The notes under the pieces were generated by a model that ran no database searches, had not been told where the DNA came from, and was given only the letters and a program-made list of their open reading frames with translations. The position numbers and the translations under genes were made by a program. A DNA stretch of 64,000 bases from Ananas comosus. Its lineage: Eukaryota; Streptophyta; Magnoliopsida; Poales; Bromeliaceae. The stretch covers positions 3,491,069 through 3,555,068 of the forward strand of contig NC_033636.1 in NCBI RefSeq assembly GCF_001540865.1, written 5' to 3'. Of the stretch, positions 48,550 through 59,060 are shown in pieces (position 1 is the first letter of the stretch; every line of letters starts with the position of its first letter).

Positions 48550-50880
48550 AAATCCACATTTGATTTCCGGAAAGGCTTGGGGCCTTGGACAACCAGTCCA
48601 GAGGTCACCCACAGCTCGCACACGCTGCCCACAGCGACCACAACCAACACATTTGCATAAAGGCCCTCCCGATTCCATGAAATCACATTATTTTATGTGA
48701 TTTCTGGGCTTTTATGGTCTGTCCACGCAAGCCAGAGGTCAATCAGCCAAGCCGAGACACCTGCTAATAGGTCTTGGCGTGCTGGAGGCCCTGCTCACCC
48801 TTCGGAGCACTGTCGACCACTGTGGCGAGCACACAAGCGACGTGAACTTAAGCGAAACAGCGCGCACAGTGCCCAAATCGTGTCAAACTCGCAAACCAGG
48901 GCATCGTTGACCCCAACGGAGGTGAGCACGGTGTTCAGTACGAAATGAGGATAATCGTGCTCACTTCCACAGTCATCGGGGTGCCTTCGGATCGCCGGAA
49001 AGGCAACCGAAACCCCAAAATAAAGTGCTGGAATTTAAAAACAGCCTTACCGGAGCAATGAGAGCAAGGGTTGGTCGCCGGCAGCCGGACGGCTGGCGCT
49101 CCGGCCGTGGACGGGTGCGGCCAGTCGGTGGGGTCCGGCAACAGCCGATGGCGCGCGGCGGAGATCCAACCCACCAACTAGATCTCGGGTTCAATGGTCC
49201 ACGGCGGCCGCGCGGTGGCCGAAGGAGCACATGTTGACGGTGATCCGTTGCCGGAGGCCGAGGGAGGGGTGGCGCGCCCGACGGTGGGCGGCGGCGGTGC
49301 GCGGAGACGCTGCGGGCTTAAGCTCGGCCCGCACGTGTCCTCGACGGCCGCAGGGAGCTTGGGCGGCGGCCAGCGGCGCTCGGGGACGGCGGGGATGCAC
49401 ACAGGAGGTTGCCGACGGCCAGATGATGACGGGACGGCCGAGCTAGGGCTTCCACCGCGCGCGAGTCCCGAGCCTAGGTCAGCTCGCCCGAGTTGGCTTG
49501 GGCTGGCCGCAGCTTGTACAGGGGGCTACGGCGGCGAGCGGGGCTCGGCGGGGACGGCGCCGGAGATAGGCCTCAGCCAAGGGGAAATGTGGTATCTTTG
49601 GAGTACAGTGGTTGAGGCTTGTCGACACGTCAGGAGAGTGTCGGGACAAGTCTGAGTCGCGTTAGCGCGAAATGGACGCCAAACGGACTCAGCGGGCACG
49701 CGANAAATCCACATTTGATTTCCGGAAAGGCTTGGGGCCTTGGACAACCAGTCCAGAGGTCACCCACAGCTCGCACACGCTGCCCACAGCGACCACAACC
49801 AACACATTTGCATAAAAGCCCTCCCGATTCTATGAAATCACATTATTTTATGTGATTTCTGGGCTTTTATGGTCTATCCACGCAAGCCAGAGGTCAATCA
49901 GCCAAGCCGAGACACCTGCTAACAGGTCTTGGCGTGCCGGAGGCCGTGCTCACCCTTCGGAGCACTGTCGGCCACTGTGGCGAGCACGCAAGCGACGTGA
50001 ACTTCAGCGAAACAGCGCGCACAGTGCCTAAATCGCGTCAAACTCGCAAACCAGGGCATCGTTGACCCCAACGGAGGTGAGCACGATGTTCAGTACGAAA
50101 TGTGGATAATCGTGCTCACTTCCACATTCATCGGGGTGCCTTCGGATCTCCGGAAAGGCGACCGAAACCCCAAAATAAAGTGCTGGAATTTAAAAACAGC
50201 CTTACCGGAGCAATGAGAGCAAGGGTTGGTCGCCGGCAGCCGGACGGCGGGCGCTCCGGCCGTGGACGGGTGCGGCCAGTCGGTGGGGTCCGAGGAAGGT
50301 GCTGGCCGACAACCGGCAACAGCCGGTGGCGCGCGGCGGAGATCCAACCCACCAACTAGATCTCGGGTTCAATGGTCCACGGCAGCCGCGCGGTGGCCGA
50401 AGAGCACATGGTGACGATGATCCGTTGCCGGAGGCCGAGGGAGGGGTGGCGCGCCCGACGGTGGGCGGCGGCGGTGCGCGGAGACACTGCGGGCTCAAGC
50501 TCGGCCCGCATGTGTCCTCGACGGCCGCAGGGAGCTTGGGCGGCGGCCAGCGGCGCTCGGGGACGGCGGGGATGCACACAGGAGGTCGCCGACGGCCAGA
50601 TGACGACGGGGCGACCGAGCTAGGGCTTCCACCGCGCGCGAGTCCCGAGCCTAGGTCAGCTCGCCCGAGTTGGCTTGGGCTGGCCGCAGCTTGTACAGGG
50701 GGCTACGGTGGCGAGCGGGGCTCGGCGGAGACGGCGCCGGAGATAGGCCTCAGCCAAGGGGAAATGTGGTATCTTTGGAGTACAGTGGTTGAGGCTTGTC
50801 GACACGTCGGGAGAGTGTCGGGACAAGTCTGAGTCGCGTTAGCGCGAAATGGACGCCAAACGGACTCAGCGGGGACGCGA
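48550..50880. repeat. 1.15-kb direct duplication around an N, probable unmerged contig ends
   Basis: 48550-49703 and 49705-50880 are close copies (both begin AAATCCACATTTGATTTCCG) split exactly by the N at 49704. Differences are scattered single changes and small indels. The first copy runs about 115 bp into the solo LTR whose junction is at 50765 in the second copy. The duplication therefore post-dates that insertion and ends at the gap. Confidence 0.8.
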
Positions 50881-52652
50881 GAGCAGGACTTAGCATTGGA
50901 ATCTGCAAATTGCAGATTTTCTGCTTGTTGTATCGGTACAACCATCAAGGCGTACCGGTACACTTTCTGTACCGGTACAACCATCAGGGGCGTACCGGTA
51001 CACTTCGCCAGATCTTGCGCAGCTGCTCTTGGGTTGCCATTTGTACCGGTACAACCGCCTGTGTACCGGTACGCCAGGGTAGGTAAGAGGGCTTTTTGGT
51101 ATTTTCTTCCCTCGTTGTTTTCACCCACCCCTTTTCCCTCCTCTATAGGATAGAGAGAAGCAGAGAGGAGATGTTCTAGCTGTGCTCTCTCTCTCTCTTG
51201 AGCTTGGCCGTACGTGCGGAGGAGGGGCCCGGGTGGTGTGGATCGTTGTCGACGTCGCGCCGCGGTGCCGTTCGAGCATGTCTTCGTCGTCGTAGCGTTG
51301 TAGAGAGGCCGGGCGAGGGTGCGATTCCGCTGTTCTCGACGTCGTGCCGGATTAGGAGTAGCTTTTGAGGTGAGTTAATCGTCGGTTTACCTCCCAAGTA
51401 GCTTTATATTCGCATGTGTTTATCGTATTGTTTAGTACATTTAGATTGCTCGATTCATGGATTTCATATTGTTATCTTCAAAATCTGAATTGGAGCCGTA
51501 TATTTTGCTAGTATCTACTACACATGTTGGACTTGGACATGACTTTGGAAAAAACGACGATTATAACCCGTCATATGCTTACACTACCAGATTTAGCTTT
51601 AGGAGCCGTTGTTATTTTGTATCGCCGCAGTATGAGTGTGGTGGATACCTCAGGTAGTGTAGATTGCTGTTACATTCGTGCTGGAATGCCGAGCCTATCT
51701 TTACAGTAGTGTTCAGACCGTTCCGGACTGTTGGGTGCCGTCGGGGTTGACGGTAGACCCAGATTGCTGTTTTGGCATTAGATTGTGCTGAGAGCATGTG
51801 ACTTGTTGGTTGTTAGTTCCTTTGGACCCGGTTTACTTGACTTTAGCCTGTGAGAGCCTGATTGAGCTCGACAGAGATACGCTTGCATAATCGGTTGGGT
51901 CGCGCCCACGAGTGCCACTCCGGAGTCGGGCTTAGTGCTTCTGCGTTGATGTCGAGGTGTCCTGATTGGACTTGCTATCCACTAACTGCTTAGGGTGGAG
52001 GTAGCTTTAGCTTCGACAGGCGGGACGGGTGTGTTCACAGTCCCAGGGACGGGTATGCTTACAGTCCCCAGTGAGATTGAATCAGGATTCACTTTTACTA
52101 CAGTTGGTTAGTGTAGAGAATGATTGTGTAGTGGCATTTAGCTGTAGATTTCTTTCAGCTTTTTCTACTATCTTTGCTTCCTTCTGTAGACTTGGTGGGT
52201 GGATCGACGGTGTTAAGGGCGGCACCCACTGAGGACTACTTGTTTTTACAGTAGTTCTCACGCCCAGTTGCTTCCTTTCGTTTTGCAGAGCCGTCGTCTT
52301 CGGCCACTGCTGCTGCTGATCCTGATCGTGGCAAGAGCGTCGCGAGTTAGAGCCCTACCAGACGAGCCAGAGTTAGTCGAGTACCTTCTGTAGGTAGTGA
52401 TGCTTTTATTATTTTGAGTTTATGTATATACGGATGTTGGACTCGCTAGTGCGAGTACTTTTGTACCTGGATGCTACGTATATATATGGAACTTGTTGTT
52501 TTATCTAGTTCATTCTAGCAGCTCTATACTACTGGTTGTAGTGTTGTTTGTTTACAGATTCAGTACAGCTTCGCTTCATATACAGTGAAAATTTTCTTTG
52601 TATACGGATGATTTGTCAGTGGCCCGGGAAACGTGTAATCCGGGGCGTGACA
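50765..52652 (+). mobile_element. Solo LTR, gypsy type, with perfect target duplication
   Basis: Begins TGTGGTATCTTTGG and ends CCGGGGCGTGACA, flanked by GGAAA at 50760-50764 and 52653-52657. The 1888-bp unit has TGTACCGGTACA-type palindromes at 50930-51075 and a CT-rich promoter-proximal part near 51180. The GAGGACTACTTGTTTTTACA region near 52232 matches the LTR at 31179 in reverse. Confidence 0.9.
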
Positions 52653-53208
52653 GGAAAGCTTCCAGAGGGTTGTGACAGCTTTCCAACCAACTTCGGCAAA
52701 GAGGGAGGAGAGGGTAGCCGAGGGGAGTTGAGAGAGAGGTGTTGATGGGTTTTTTGGCGGCCGGAGTTGCTCGCCGGCGGTCAGGGCGCGCGCACGGGAA
52801 GGGCAAGGATGCAGGGGTGTCGTTTAGGTTAGCTGGGGGTGGATTAGGGTTAGGGTTTCTCATGGGAACCCTAGCTACTTTATATATGTAGTAGTTTAAT
52901 TGCAATTTAGTCCACCCAAAACTATAAAATTTCAACCGTCCCTGCCAGTGCGTGTAATATGCGCGCACGTACCTCGACGTTCAAAATCGCGCAAAACGGT
53001 GCACTAAAAGATTGGGGTTTTATGATTTTTTCGTTTGCCAATTTGACCTCTCAGCGAACATTTCGTGATTCCCGAAGATCCGTCCGTCGGATTTCCGAAC
53101 GGATCGCACCAGGCGCGTTAAGCACGACTGGGGCATCGAATCTAGCGTTTCATTTAGTCCAATTTTGTCGCCGATTTACGACGAACCCAACCCTCATTGC
53201 ATTTCACA

Positions 53209-53266
53209 TATATACACACAACACACACACACACACACACACAATATATATATATAATAATATATA
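53209..53266. repeat. (AC)n-(TA)n microsatellite
   Basis: ACACAC run followed by TA run, bordering foldback element J. Confidence 0.95.
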
Positions 53267-53804
53267 GAGTCCGGCTATTATGCTATCGGTAGCACGGAGT
53301 GCTCCGTGCTACCAAGTTGTTTTCGATGATGGCAGCTTCCAAATCGACGATCGCTCCGTTAGACTTGATCTACACTATTGAAAGTATTTGGAAACTAAAT
53401 TTCAGATTTTTTCGACATCATTTGACTAGTGATCAAAAGATCTCAAAATTGACAATTTTAATGGCGATGTGGTGTTTTTGTGAGTTTAACGTGTAAACCA
53501 ATCTAAATGCGATGAAATTTTATAGAAAATTTTTTCACTATTTAGAGATAAGATCAGTATATCTGATCTTGAATTTAAATTTTTTATCATCATTTTTCAT
53601 GAGATTTTTATTTCAGCCGTTCAATTTTAGACTACTTGTTTGATAGGTAAATGATATCGAAAAATTATGAAATTTAGTTCTAAATACTTTCAATAGTGTA
53701 GATCAAGTCTAACGGAGCCGATCGTCGATTTGGAAGCCGCATCATCGAAACAACTTGGTAGCACGGAGCCGCTCCGTGCTACCGATAGTATAGTAGCCTA
53801 GTTC
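53267..53804. mobile_element. (TA)n-embedded foldback element J, long core
   Basis: Outer cassette CTATCGGTAGCACGGAGTGC with its complement ending ACCGATAGTATAGTAGCC. The inner arms carry TTTTCGATGATGGCAGC and ACTTGATCTACACTATTGAA and their complements. About 190 bp per arm. Flanked by TA runs on both sides. Confidence 0.8.
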
Positions 53805-53808
53805 TATA

Positions 53809-53856
<48 letters not shown>
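53805..53856. repeat. (TA)n microsatellite
   Basis: Nearly pure TA run after element J. Confidence 0.95.
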
Positions 53857-53860
<4 letters not shown>

Positions 53861-54555
53861 TCACATTTCGAAATTCAAAATTTCCATTCTCTCTTTATTG
53901 GTCAAAATCTCGGTTATTACACCGACTTATGCTAAAATTTGTTATTTGAACCCGCCTAAAAAAATAGTCATAATTGTATTTTTCTATTTAGTTTTCTAAC
54001 AACTTCTCTTACTAAATATCCTACAGAGCAAAAATCTCAAGGGTCATATTCAGGCCTAATTTTAACTGCTTAGGTGTCGGACTGACATAACTTTAGCATC
54101 AATTTGAAAATGAATTCTTGTTTCAAATGGTGCATGTTTTGTAATTCGTTTATTCTAGTGGTCATTGGCCAATTTGAATGTTCTAAAATCTCGCGAGTCG
54201 TTGCTCCGATTGACTAGACAAGTGGTTTGAACATCGGATTGCTACAAAACTCAGCACGTGGTCTTAGAAAAAAAATCATGACTAGTTTCAATTGAGATTT
54301 AGGACATTCAATGATCATTTCAGCTAAAACTTATCATACCAAAATTTAACTACTAGGGAAATTAATATAACCCAGTGGTTAGACATTAACTACTAGTGAA
54401 ATTAATATAACTCAGTTTGGTTAGACATTTCAGCTCGATAATTTTGAGTTCCGTGGTTGGTGAAATTTCTTTAGAGGTGATAAGGTTCTATCTTGTGTTC
54501 ATCGACTTTAAATTGGGTGCTAGCTTTAATATGTTAACTTGCAAAATAAAAAAAT
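53857..54555 (+). other. Intron 3 spacer
   Basis: AT-rich; a 40-bp phrase (ACTACTAGKGAAATTAATAT) is tandemly doubled near 54346-54420. Nothing else recognised. Confidence 0.5.
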
Positions 54556-54930
54556 GGGTAAATTACTATTTTGTCCTCAAACTATGAAGAACGTGACATT
54601 TTAGTCCTCAAATTTTAATTTGTTGCAATTTTAGGCCCATACTTTTTGAATTTTTGTAATCAAGTCACACAATCCAATTTGATTGGCTAAATGTTGGCAA
54701 ATTATTGATGCAGAAAAAATGTGGAAGTATTGTAATTGATGATGTTGTAATAGTTAAGATGCTATATCATTTCTGCATCAACAATTTATCACTATTTAGC
54801 CAATTAAATTGGGTTGTGGGACTTGATTGCAGCAATTCAAAAAGTTGGAGCCAGAGATTGTAACAAATTAAGGTTCGAAGACCAAAGTATCACGCCCCTC
54901 ATATTTTGGGAACCAATAATGTTACTTACC
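54556..54930. mobile_element. Foldback MITE, Mutator-like
   Basis: Inverted arms of about 165 bp: GGGTAAATTACTATTTTG at the left, complement ending GTTACTTACC at the right. Both arms contain AATTTGTTRCAAT and CTAAATRGTGRCAAATTRTTG-type sequence. The A-rich flanks prevent a firm target duplication. Confidence 0.65.
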
Positions 54931-55408
54931 TAAAAAAAAAAAAAAATGCTACATTCAATAGTAATCCTCTCATCATTATGAATATGAGACTATTTTCTTG
55001 AGGATTAAAATGAAATAAGTATGAAATAAGTATGAAATATTAATGTCCTTTAATTACATTAGTTTTTGGGCCTTTTGCTTAAATGCCGCTTACTATTGAA
55101 AATTTTCAAATTTACCTCTCAGTACCCAACATACCTTCTAAAACCCAATCCTATTAGTAAACCTCGAGGAGAAGGGATATTTAAATGAATTTTTTGAAAC
55201 GAAAAAGAGTATTTTGGTCATTTAGGGGTAATATTCTTGAAGTTCTAAAGGACATATTAGATATTATCCCTTATTTTTTTTGTAAGAGAACAATTGCCTT
55301 TTTTTAATTAGTTGTATTGATATCTCATAATGAGGTTAAAGCTCTTACATGCGATGCATTAATGGGCTGGTTGATTGCATATAGTTGAAACTGGATTGCA
55401 GTTGTAAC
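54931..55408 (+). other. Intron 3 spacer
   Basis: Contains a possible degenerate MITE (55067-55272, GGCCTTTTGCTTAAATGCC ... AGATATTATCCC). No coding sequence. Confidence 0.4.
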
Positions 55409-56523
55409 CAAGGTTTAAAGTGCCGTGGCACGGGGGCGTGCCGCTACGTCCTTGGCACGGTACGGCACGGGCACGCTTGCGTGCCGACACGTGGCACGCT
55501 TGCGTGCCGACAGATACGCACGACCTCCTACTGGCACGCTTTGGCACGAATTTATTTAAGTTTCTACATTAACGCCATGATAAGATCAACAAGATCAATA
55601 ATATATGAAGGATTAGCTTAGTTATATATCTAAAACTTTGCAAAAATCTTTTTTATTTTAAAAGATAGTAAAATAGACAATATTAAAAAATTTAATATTT
55701 TTTTAATTTTTGTTTTCTTAAAAGTTAACAATGTCGTTCATATCAACATGAAAAGTTTATTTTTTTTTATTTTTATTTTCTTAAAATTAAATATAAGATG
55801 TAGTCCATATCAACATGAAATATATGTTTTACGAATGTACGTACAATTAACTACTCATATTATTCGATATGTATCGTTTTTAATTATTATTGAACGGATT
55901 TAGAAAGTTTTATTGTAATATTTTCGAATGACCTTGGTTTTNTATTGATTCGATTAGGAAGTATATAATAACTAGAACAACGAGAATAGTACCGCAATTA
56001 CATCCATATTTTTTTTATTCTTTTAAAAAATATCTAATCAAAATTTGTTTAGGAGATCAATTTTTGTTCCCCTGATTCATCGAAAACTTCGCGGTGCGAC
56101 AAATTTTGACAAAATAATTTGCGAAGAAGCCCCCCGCGGTATGGATCGGATTTATCAACTAAAAATTTGCTTTTATATTGATAAATAAGAAGTAAAATTT
56201 TAAGTTTTTAATTTAATAAAAGAAAAGTGAACAAAAGGCAATATAGATGGCCGGGCGAAGGCTCTGTATCCCAGAGAACAAAAAAAAAGAGACAAAACCA
56301 AAAAAAAAAAAAAACCAAAAAACTAAAAAAAAAAGAAAAAAGGCCGGCACGCGGCACAGTGCCGCCGCACATGGCCGCGTGCCGCTTTGTCTCGAGCGGC
56401 ACGCGGCTTGTGCCGCGGCACCCAGGGGGGGTCCGAGACCCCCCCCTGTACTGTGCCCCCTTCTTGGGGGCACGGTACGGCACGCCCCGTGCCGTACGGC
56501 ACGGGGCGGCACCTTCAACCATG
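55409..56523. mobile_element. Larger hAT element, diverged
   Basis: Ends CAAGGTTTAAAGTGCCG and CGGCACCTTCAACCATG, with a perfect 8-bp duplication GTTGTAAC at 55401-55408 and 56524-56531. Its subterminal regions are packed with GGCACG/CGTGCC, as in the short hAT copies. The 1115-bp interior is AT-rich without a transposase and includes an N at 55942. Confidence 0.8.
55942..55942. other. Single N inside the hAT element
   Basis: Unlike two other Ns it is not flanked by visible direct copies. Confidence 0.9.
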
Positions 56524-56531
56524 GTTGTAAC

Positions 56532-57090
56532 TATATATAGATCCAAGTACGATGTTTGGTTTTGATGCATTTGAATCCAACTACTGCAGTTGGAACTATA
56601 TAAGGAGACTCAATTGTGGCAGTTGGAGCTACAGTTATACACGAAAATTGATTGCAGTTCCATCTGTAATAGATTGAGAGAGTGACTTAAGGAAAAAAAA
56701 AAAGAGGGTAAACTTACCTCTCTAATCATCTTTTGGACAAAAATATCTTTTTCTATTATATTGGGTGTAATCTCACCACCCATCTATAAATGATAAAATT
56801 TGTAAGTATAAATTCTCAACTGCATGTATCAAAACAAAATTATTTGTACTTGTAATGCTTGCTGTTATATCCAACAAGATGCATGTTCTTATAACTGCTG
56901 TATTTTCAACTGTATACATCTCTCATTACACTGCATGTGCTTCGTTTGTGTGCTATCTCTTTGGTATGCTATCTCTTTGGTAGTTAAGTCTGGCTACCTG
57001 AAAAGGCGTAAATTGGAAACTGACGGAAGCTATAGTCTTATTATGGATACACATGTCAACGTGAATTGTCATCAAATTTTTTACTTTCAG
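56532..57090 (+). other. End of intron 3
   Basis: Non-coding up to a pyrimidine-rich acceptor TTTTTTACTTTCAG at 57077-57090. The reading frame of exon 4 happens to stay open upstream to 56824, but that part has no family similarity. Confidence 0.7.
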
Positions 57091-57435
57091 AAACTCACAG
57101 GAGGAGTATTGCTTCTCCGAAACAAATTTTACATTGTTATGTACCGTGGGAAGGACTTTCTCCCGACTTCTGTGGCTACTGCTTTGGCTGAAAGGCAGGA
57201 ATTGACAGAGGATACTCAAACTGTAGAAGAGAGGATAAGAAACAATCTTATAGGGGAGTCTTCTGTAGACAAATTTAATGGACATGCTCTTGCTGGCACT
57301 TTAGCTGAATTTGAGCAGGCTCAGGCTCGTTGGGGGAAAAAAATAACTTTCGAGGTGCAAGAGAAGCTGAAGGAAGAAGCTTCTAGATCTGACAAAGCCA
57401 GACTCTTCAAGAGGATAGAACATAAACTTTCAATT
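57091..57435 (+). CDS. CFM3: CFM3-type CRM splicing factor, exon 4
   Basis: Residues 507-621, phase 0 at both ends (TTTCAG|AAA, ATT|GTAAGC). It completes CRM domain 2 with KLTGGVLLLRNKFYIVMYRG and KDFLPTSVATAL. A basic and acidic helical linker follows, with AEFEQAQARWGK and ARLFKRIEHKLSI, as expected between domains 2 and 3 of the CFM3 group. It lies 34.85 kb from exon 3. Confidence 0.95.
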
Positions 57436-58364
57436 GTAAGCTTCTTATCCTTGACATTGTCCAGTTTTTCATCTAACTAATAAGAGGGATACCTCTAACT
57501 AATAAAAGGGATACCAATTCATCAGTTCCCATGCTAGTTGCTATATAAGAATACCATTTTCTGAAAAAAGCCTTCTAAATTTCCTCAATAGTGTACTCTC
57601 TTTCTTGTTTACTCTTTTATTCAGTATATATTGATTCCACTATGCTATTGTTATTGTTTATGCCTTCTTTACTTTTCATTAACTGTGTTCAGAATGGAAG
57701 TAGAGATGTTTCAGCCTTGGGATGTGAATCCAAATTATTTACACTGTCCAAATATGACTTATGAATGATCCAACATATTTCTGTGATATGCTGTACTCGT
57801 GTTAACAGGAACCATATTTCCTTTTCTTTTGTTACCTTCGCAATGTTGCGAGACTTTTTATTTTTGCTTAATTATAAAACCCCCCCTGCACTTTACTGTG
57901 TCTCAAACCCCACACCCCCCACCCCCTCCCCCCCCTTTGCATAAAAAATTTAAATAATATCAATCCTGTGTTTTAGTCATGTGTCAAATAGGTCTAATCA
58001 TTTGGGAGTTCCATTAACTTTTGATGGAAGTACGAACGGTGATGATGTGGTGAGATCATTTGACATTAAACATGCTTAATTCTCTCACACGAATGCTTTT
58101 TCATGGTTCCTCTTGGGTTTTGATACTGGAAGGTGTGTGTTTGAAGGAGCTTAAATGAGCTTGAAAATGTGCTATCTCAGTATGTCAAGCTCAAATGAGC
58201 TTGAAATCCTAACGGAAGGGCCTATTGAGACAAAATTGAAGTGCAGGTTTGACATCATTTAAATTTCTGAAGCAGGGGGTTATTTGAGAGTTGAGACACT
58301 GGGTGAAGTGGCCTTTTTCCCCCCAAATACTTTTTTATTTCTCAGTTGATGATTTTTGGAACAG
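57436..58364 (+). other. Intron 4 with a degenerate foldback MITE
   Basis: About 57865-58325 shows inverted ends: a C-rich ACCCCCCCTGCAC with TGTCTCAAACCCCA at the left, and TTGAGAGTTGAGACACTGGG at the right. A low-complexity C run lies at 57900-57940. Confidence 0.5.
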
Positions 58365-58521
58365 GCCCAAGCAAAGAAATTGAGAGCTGAGAGATTGCTA
58401 GCTAAAATTGAAGCATCCATGGTTCCAGTAAATCCATCTGATGACCGCGAAATGATAACTGATGAAGAACAGTCTGTGTATCGGAGGATTGGTTTGCGAA
58501 TGAAGTCATATTTGCCTCTTG
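58365..58521 (+). CDS. CFM3: CFM3-type CRM splicing factor, exon 5
   Basis: Residues 622-673 plus the first base of codon 674 (AACAG|GCC, G|GTTTGT). It encodes the coiled linker AQAKKLRAERLLAKIEASM and the start of CRM domain 3, ITDEEQSVYRRIGLRMKSYL. Confidence 0.95.
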
Positions 58522-58593
58522 GTTTGTTTCTAGCACATCTTCTTGGCAGATTGCTCCTATCTACTGGCTAATTGTCATCTTTCTTTGTTTTAG

Positions 58594-58886
58594 GTATTCG
58601 TGGTGTTTTTGATGGTGTAATTGAAAATATGCATTTGCATTGGAAACATAGAGAACTAGTGAAACTAATATCAAAACAGAAGACTCTTTCTTTTGTTGAG
58701 GACACAGCACGACTGCTGGAGTACGAGAGTGGTGGGATTCTAGTCGCAATTGAAAGAGTTCCGAAAGGATTTGCACTTATTTATTACCGTGGAAAAAACT
58801 ATCAGAGGCCCATCAACCTGAGGCCTAGAAATCTTTTAACAAAGGCTAAGGCATTAAAGCGTGCAGTTGCAATGCAGCGCCACGAG
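58594..58886 (+). CDS. CFM3: CFM3-type CRM splicing factor, exon 6
   Basis: Residues 674-771 (TTTTAG|GTA, GAG|GTTTGT). It carries the body of CRM domain 3: [40 protein letters not shown], then [20 protein letters not shown] and YRGKNYQRP. It is separated by 72 bp from exon 5. Confidence 0.95.
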
Positions 58887-59000
58887 GTTTGTTACTGTCT
58901 CCAAAAGTGCTATAACAGAACATGTTCCACACTCTCAGAATTACTCAAGAAGTAATTCTTCTATTTTTTGTTGTAATTTTGTTTTGAATGATTAATGCAG

Positions 59001-59060
59001 GCCCTCAGCCAACACATAACCGAGCTGGAGAGCACCATAAAACAGATGAAATTTGAGTTG
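59001..59060 (+). CDS. CFM3: CFM3-type CRM splicing factor, exon 7
   Basis: Twenty codons, residues 772-791 (ATGCAG|GCC, TTG|GTCAGT), reading ALSQHITELESTIKQMKFEL, the short coiled segment after CRM domain 3. Reading on into the intron meets a stop after about 30 codons, so at least one more exon with the acidic tail must follow. Confidence 0.85.

Larger units (their letters stand above)
46577..53208 (-). mobile_element. Large gypsy-type LTR with a nested solo LTR
   Basis: Opens TGTCACACCCCGGGATCC. It has the conserved phrase CCAGTGGGTACCGC (47260) and a GC-rich U3/R region at 48200-50760. It continues after the solo LTR 50765-52652 to about 53208 (ATTTCACA). The right border is soft because a microsatellite follows, and the left flank CCGAC is not repeated there. 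Its 48550-50880 part is duplicated around an N. Confidence 0.55.
14531..59060 (+). other. CFM3: CFM3-type CRM gene, gene span within the window (3' end missing)
   Basis: Seven exons separated by six internal GT-AG introns (6097, 91, 34854, 929, 72 and 114 bp) encode 791 residues; a seventh intron starts at 59061 and runs past the window. All junctions keep the frame and together rebuild three CRM domains at about residues 227-320, 441-531 and 652-746. CRM proteins of this group bind group II intron RNA and promote splicing in chloroplasts, with some members also acting in mitochondria. The acidic C-terminal tail expected after the last coiled segment is not visible. Only about 2.4 kb of the 44.5 kb span codes. 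Confidence 0.9.

Noticed and set aside
49194..50832. Paired frames of 153 and 177 codons
   Set aside because: They are the two copies of the same GC-rich LTR segment duplicated at the N; no conserved domain.
56824..57090. Upstream extension of exon 4 from an ATG at 56824
   Set aside because: This part is Cys/Ile-rich without similarity; the acceptor TTTCAG at 57090 restores the exact CRM domain continuity with exon 3.
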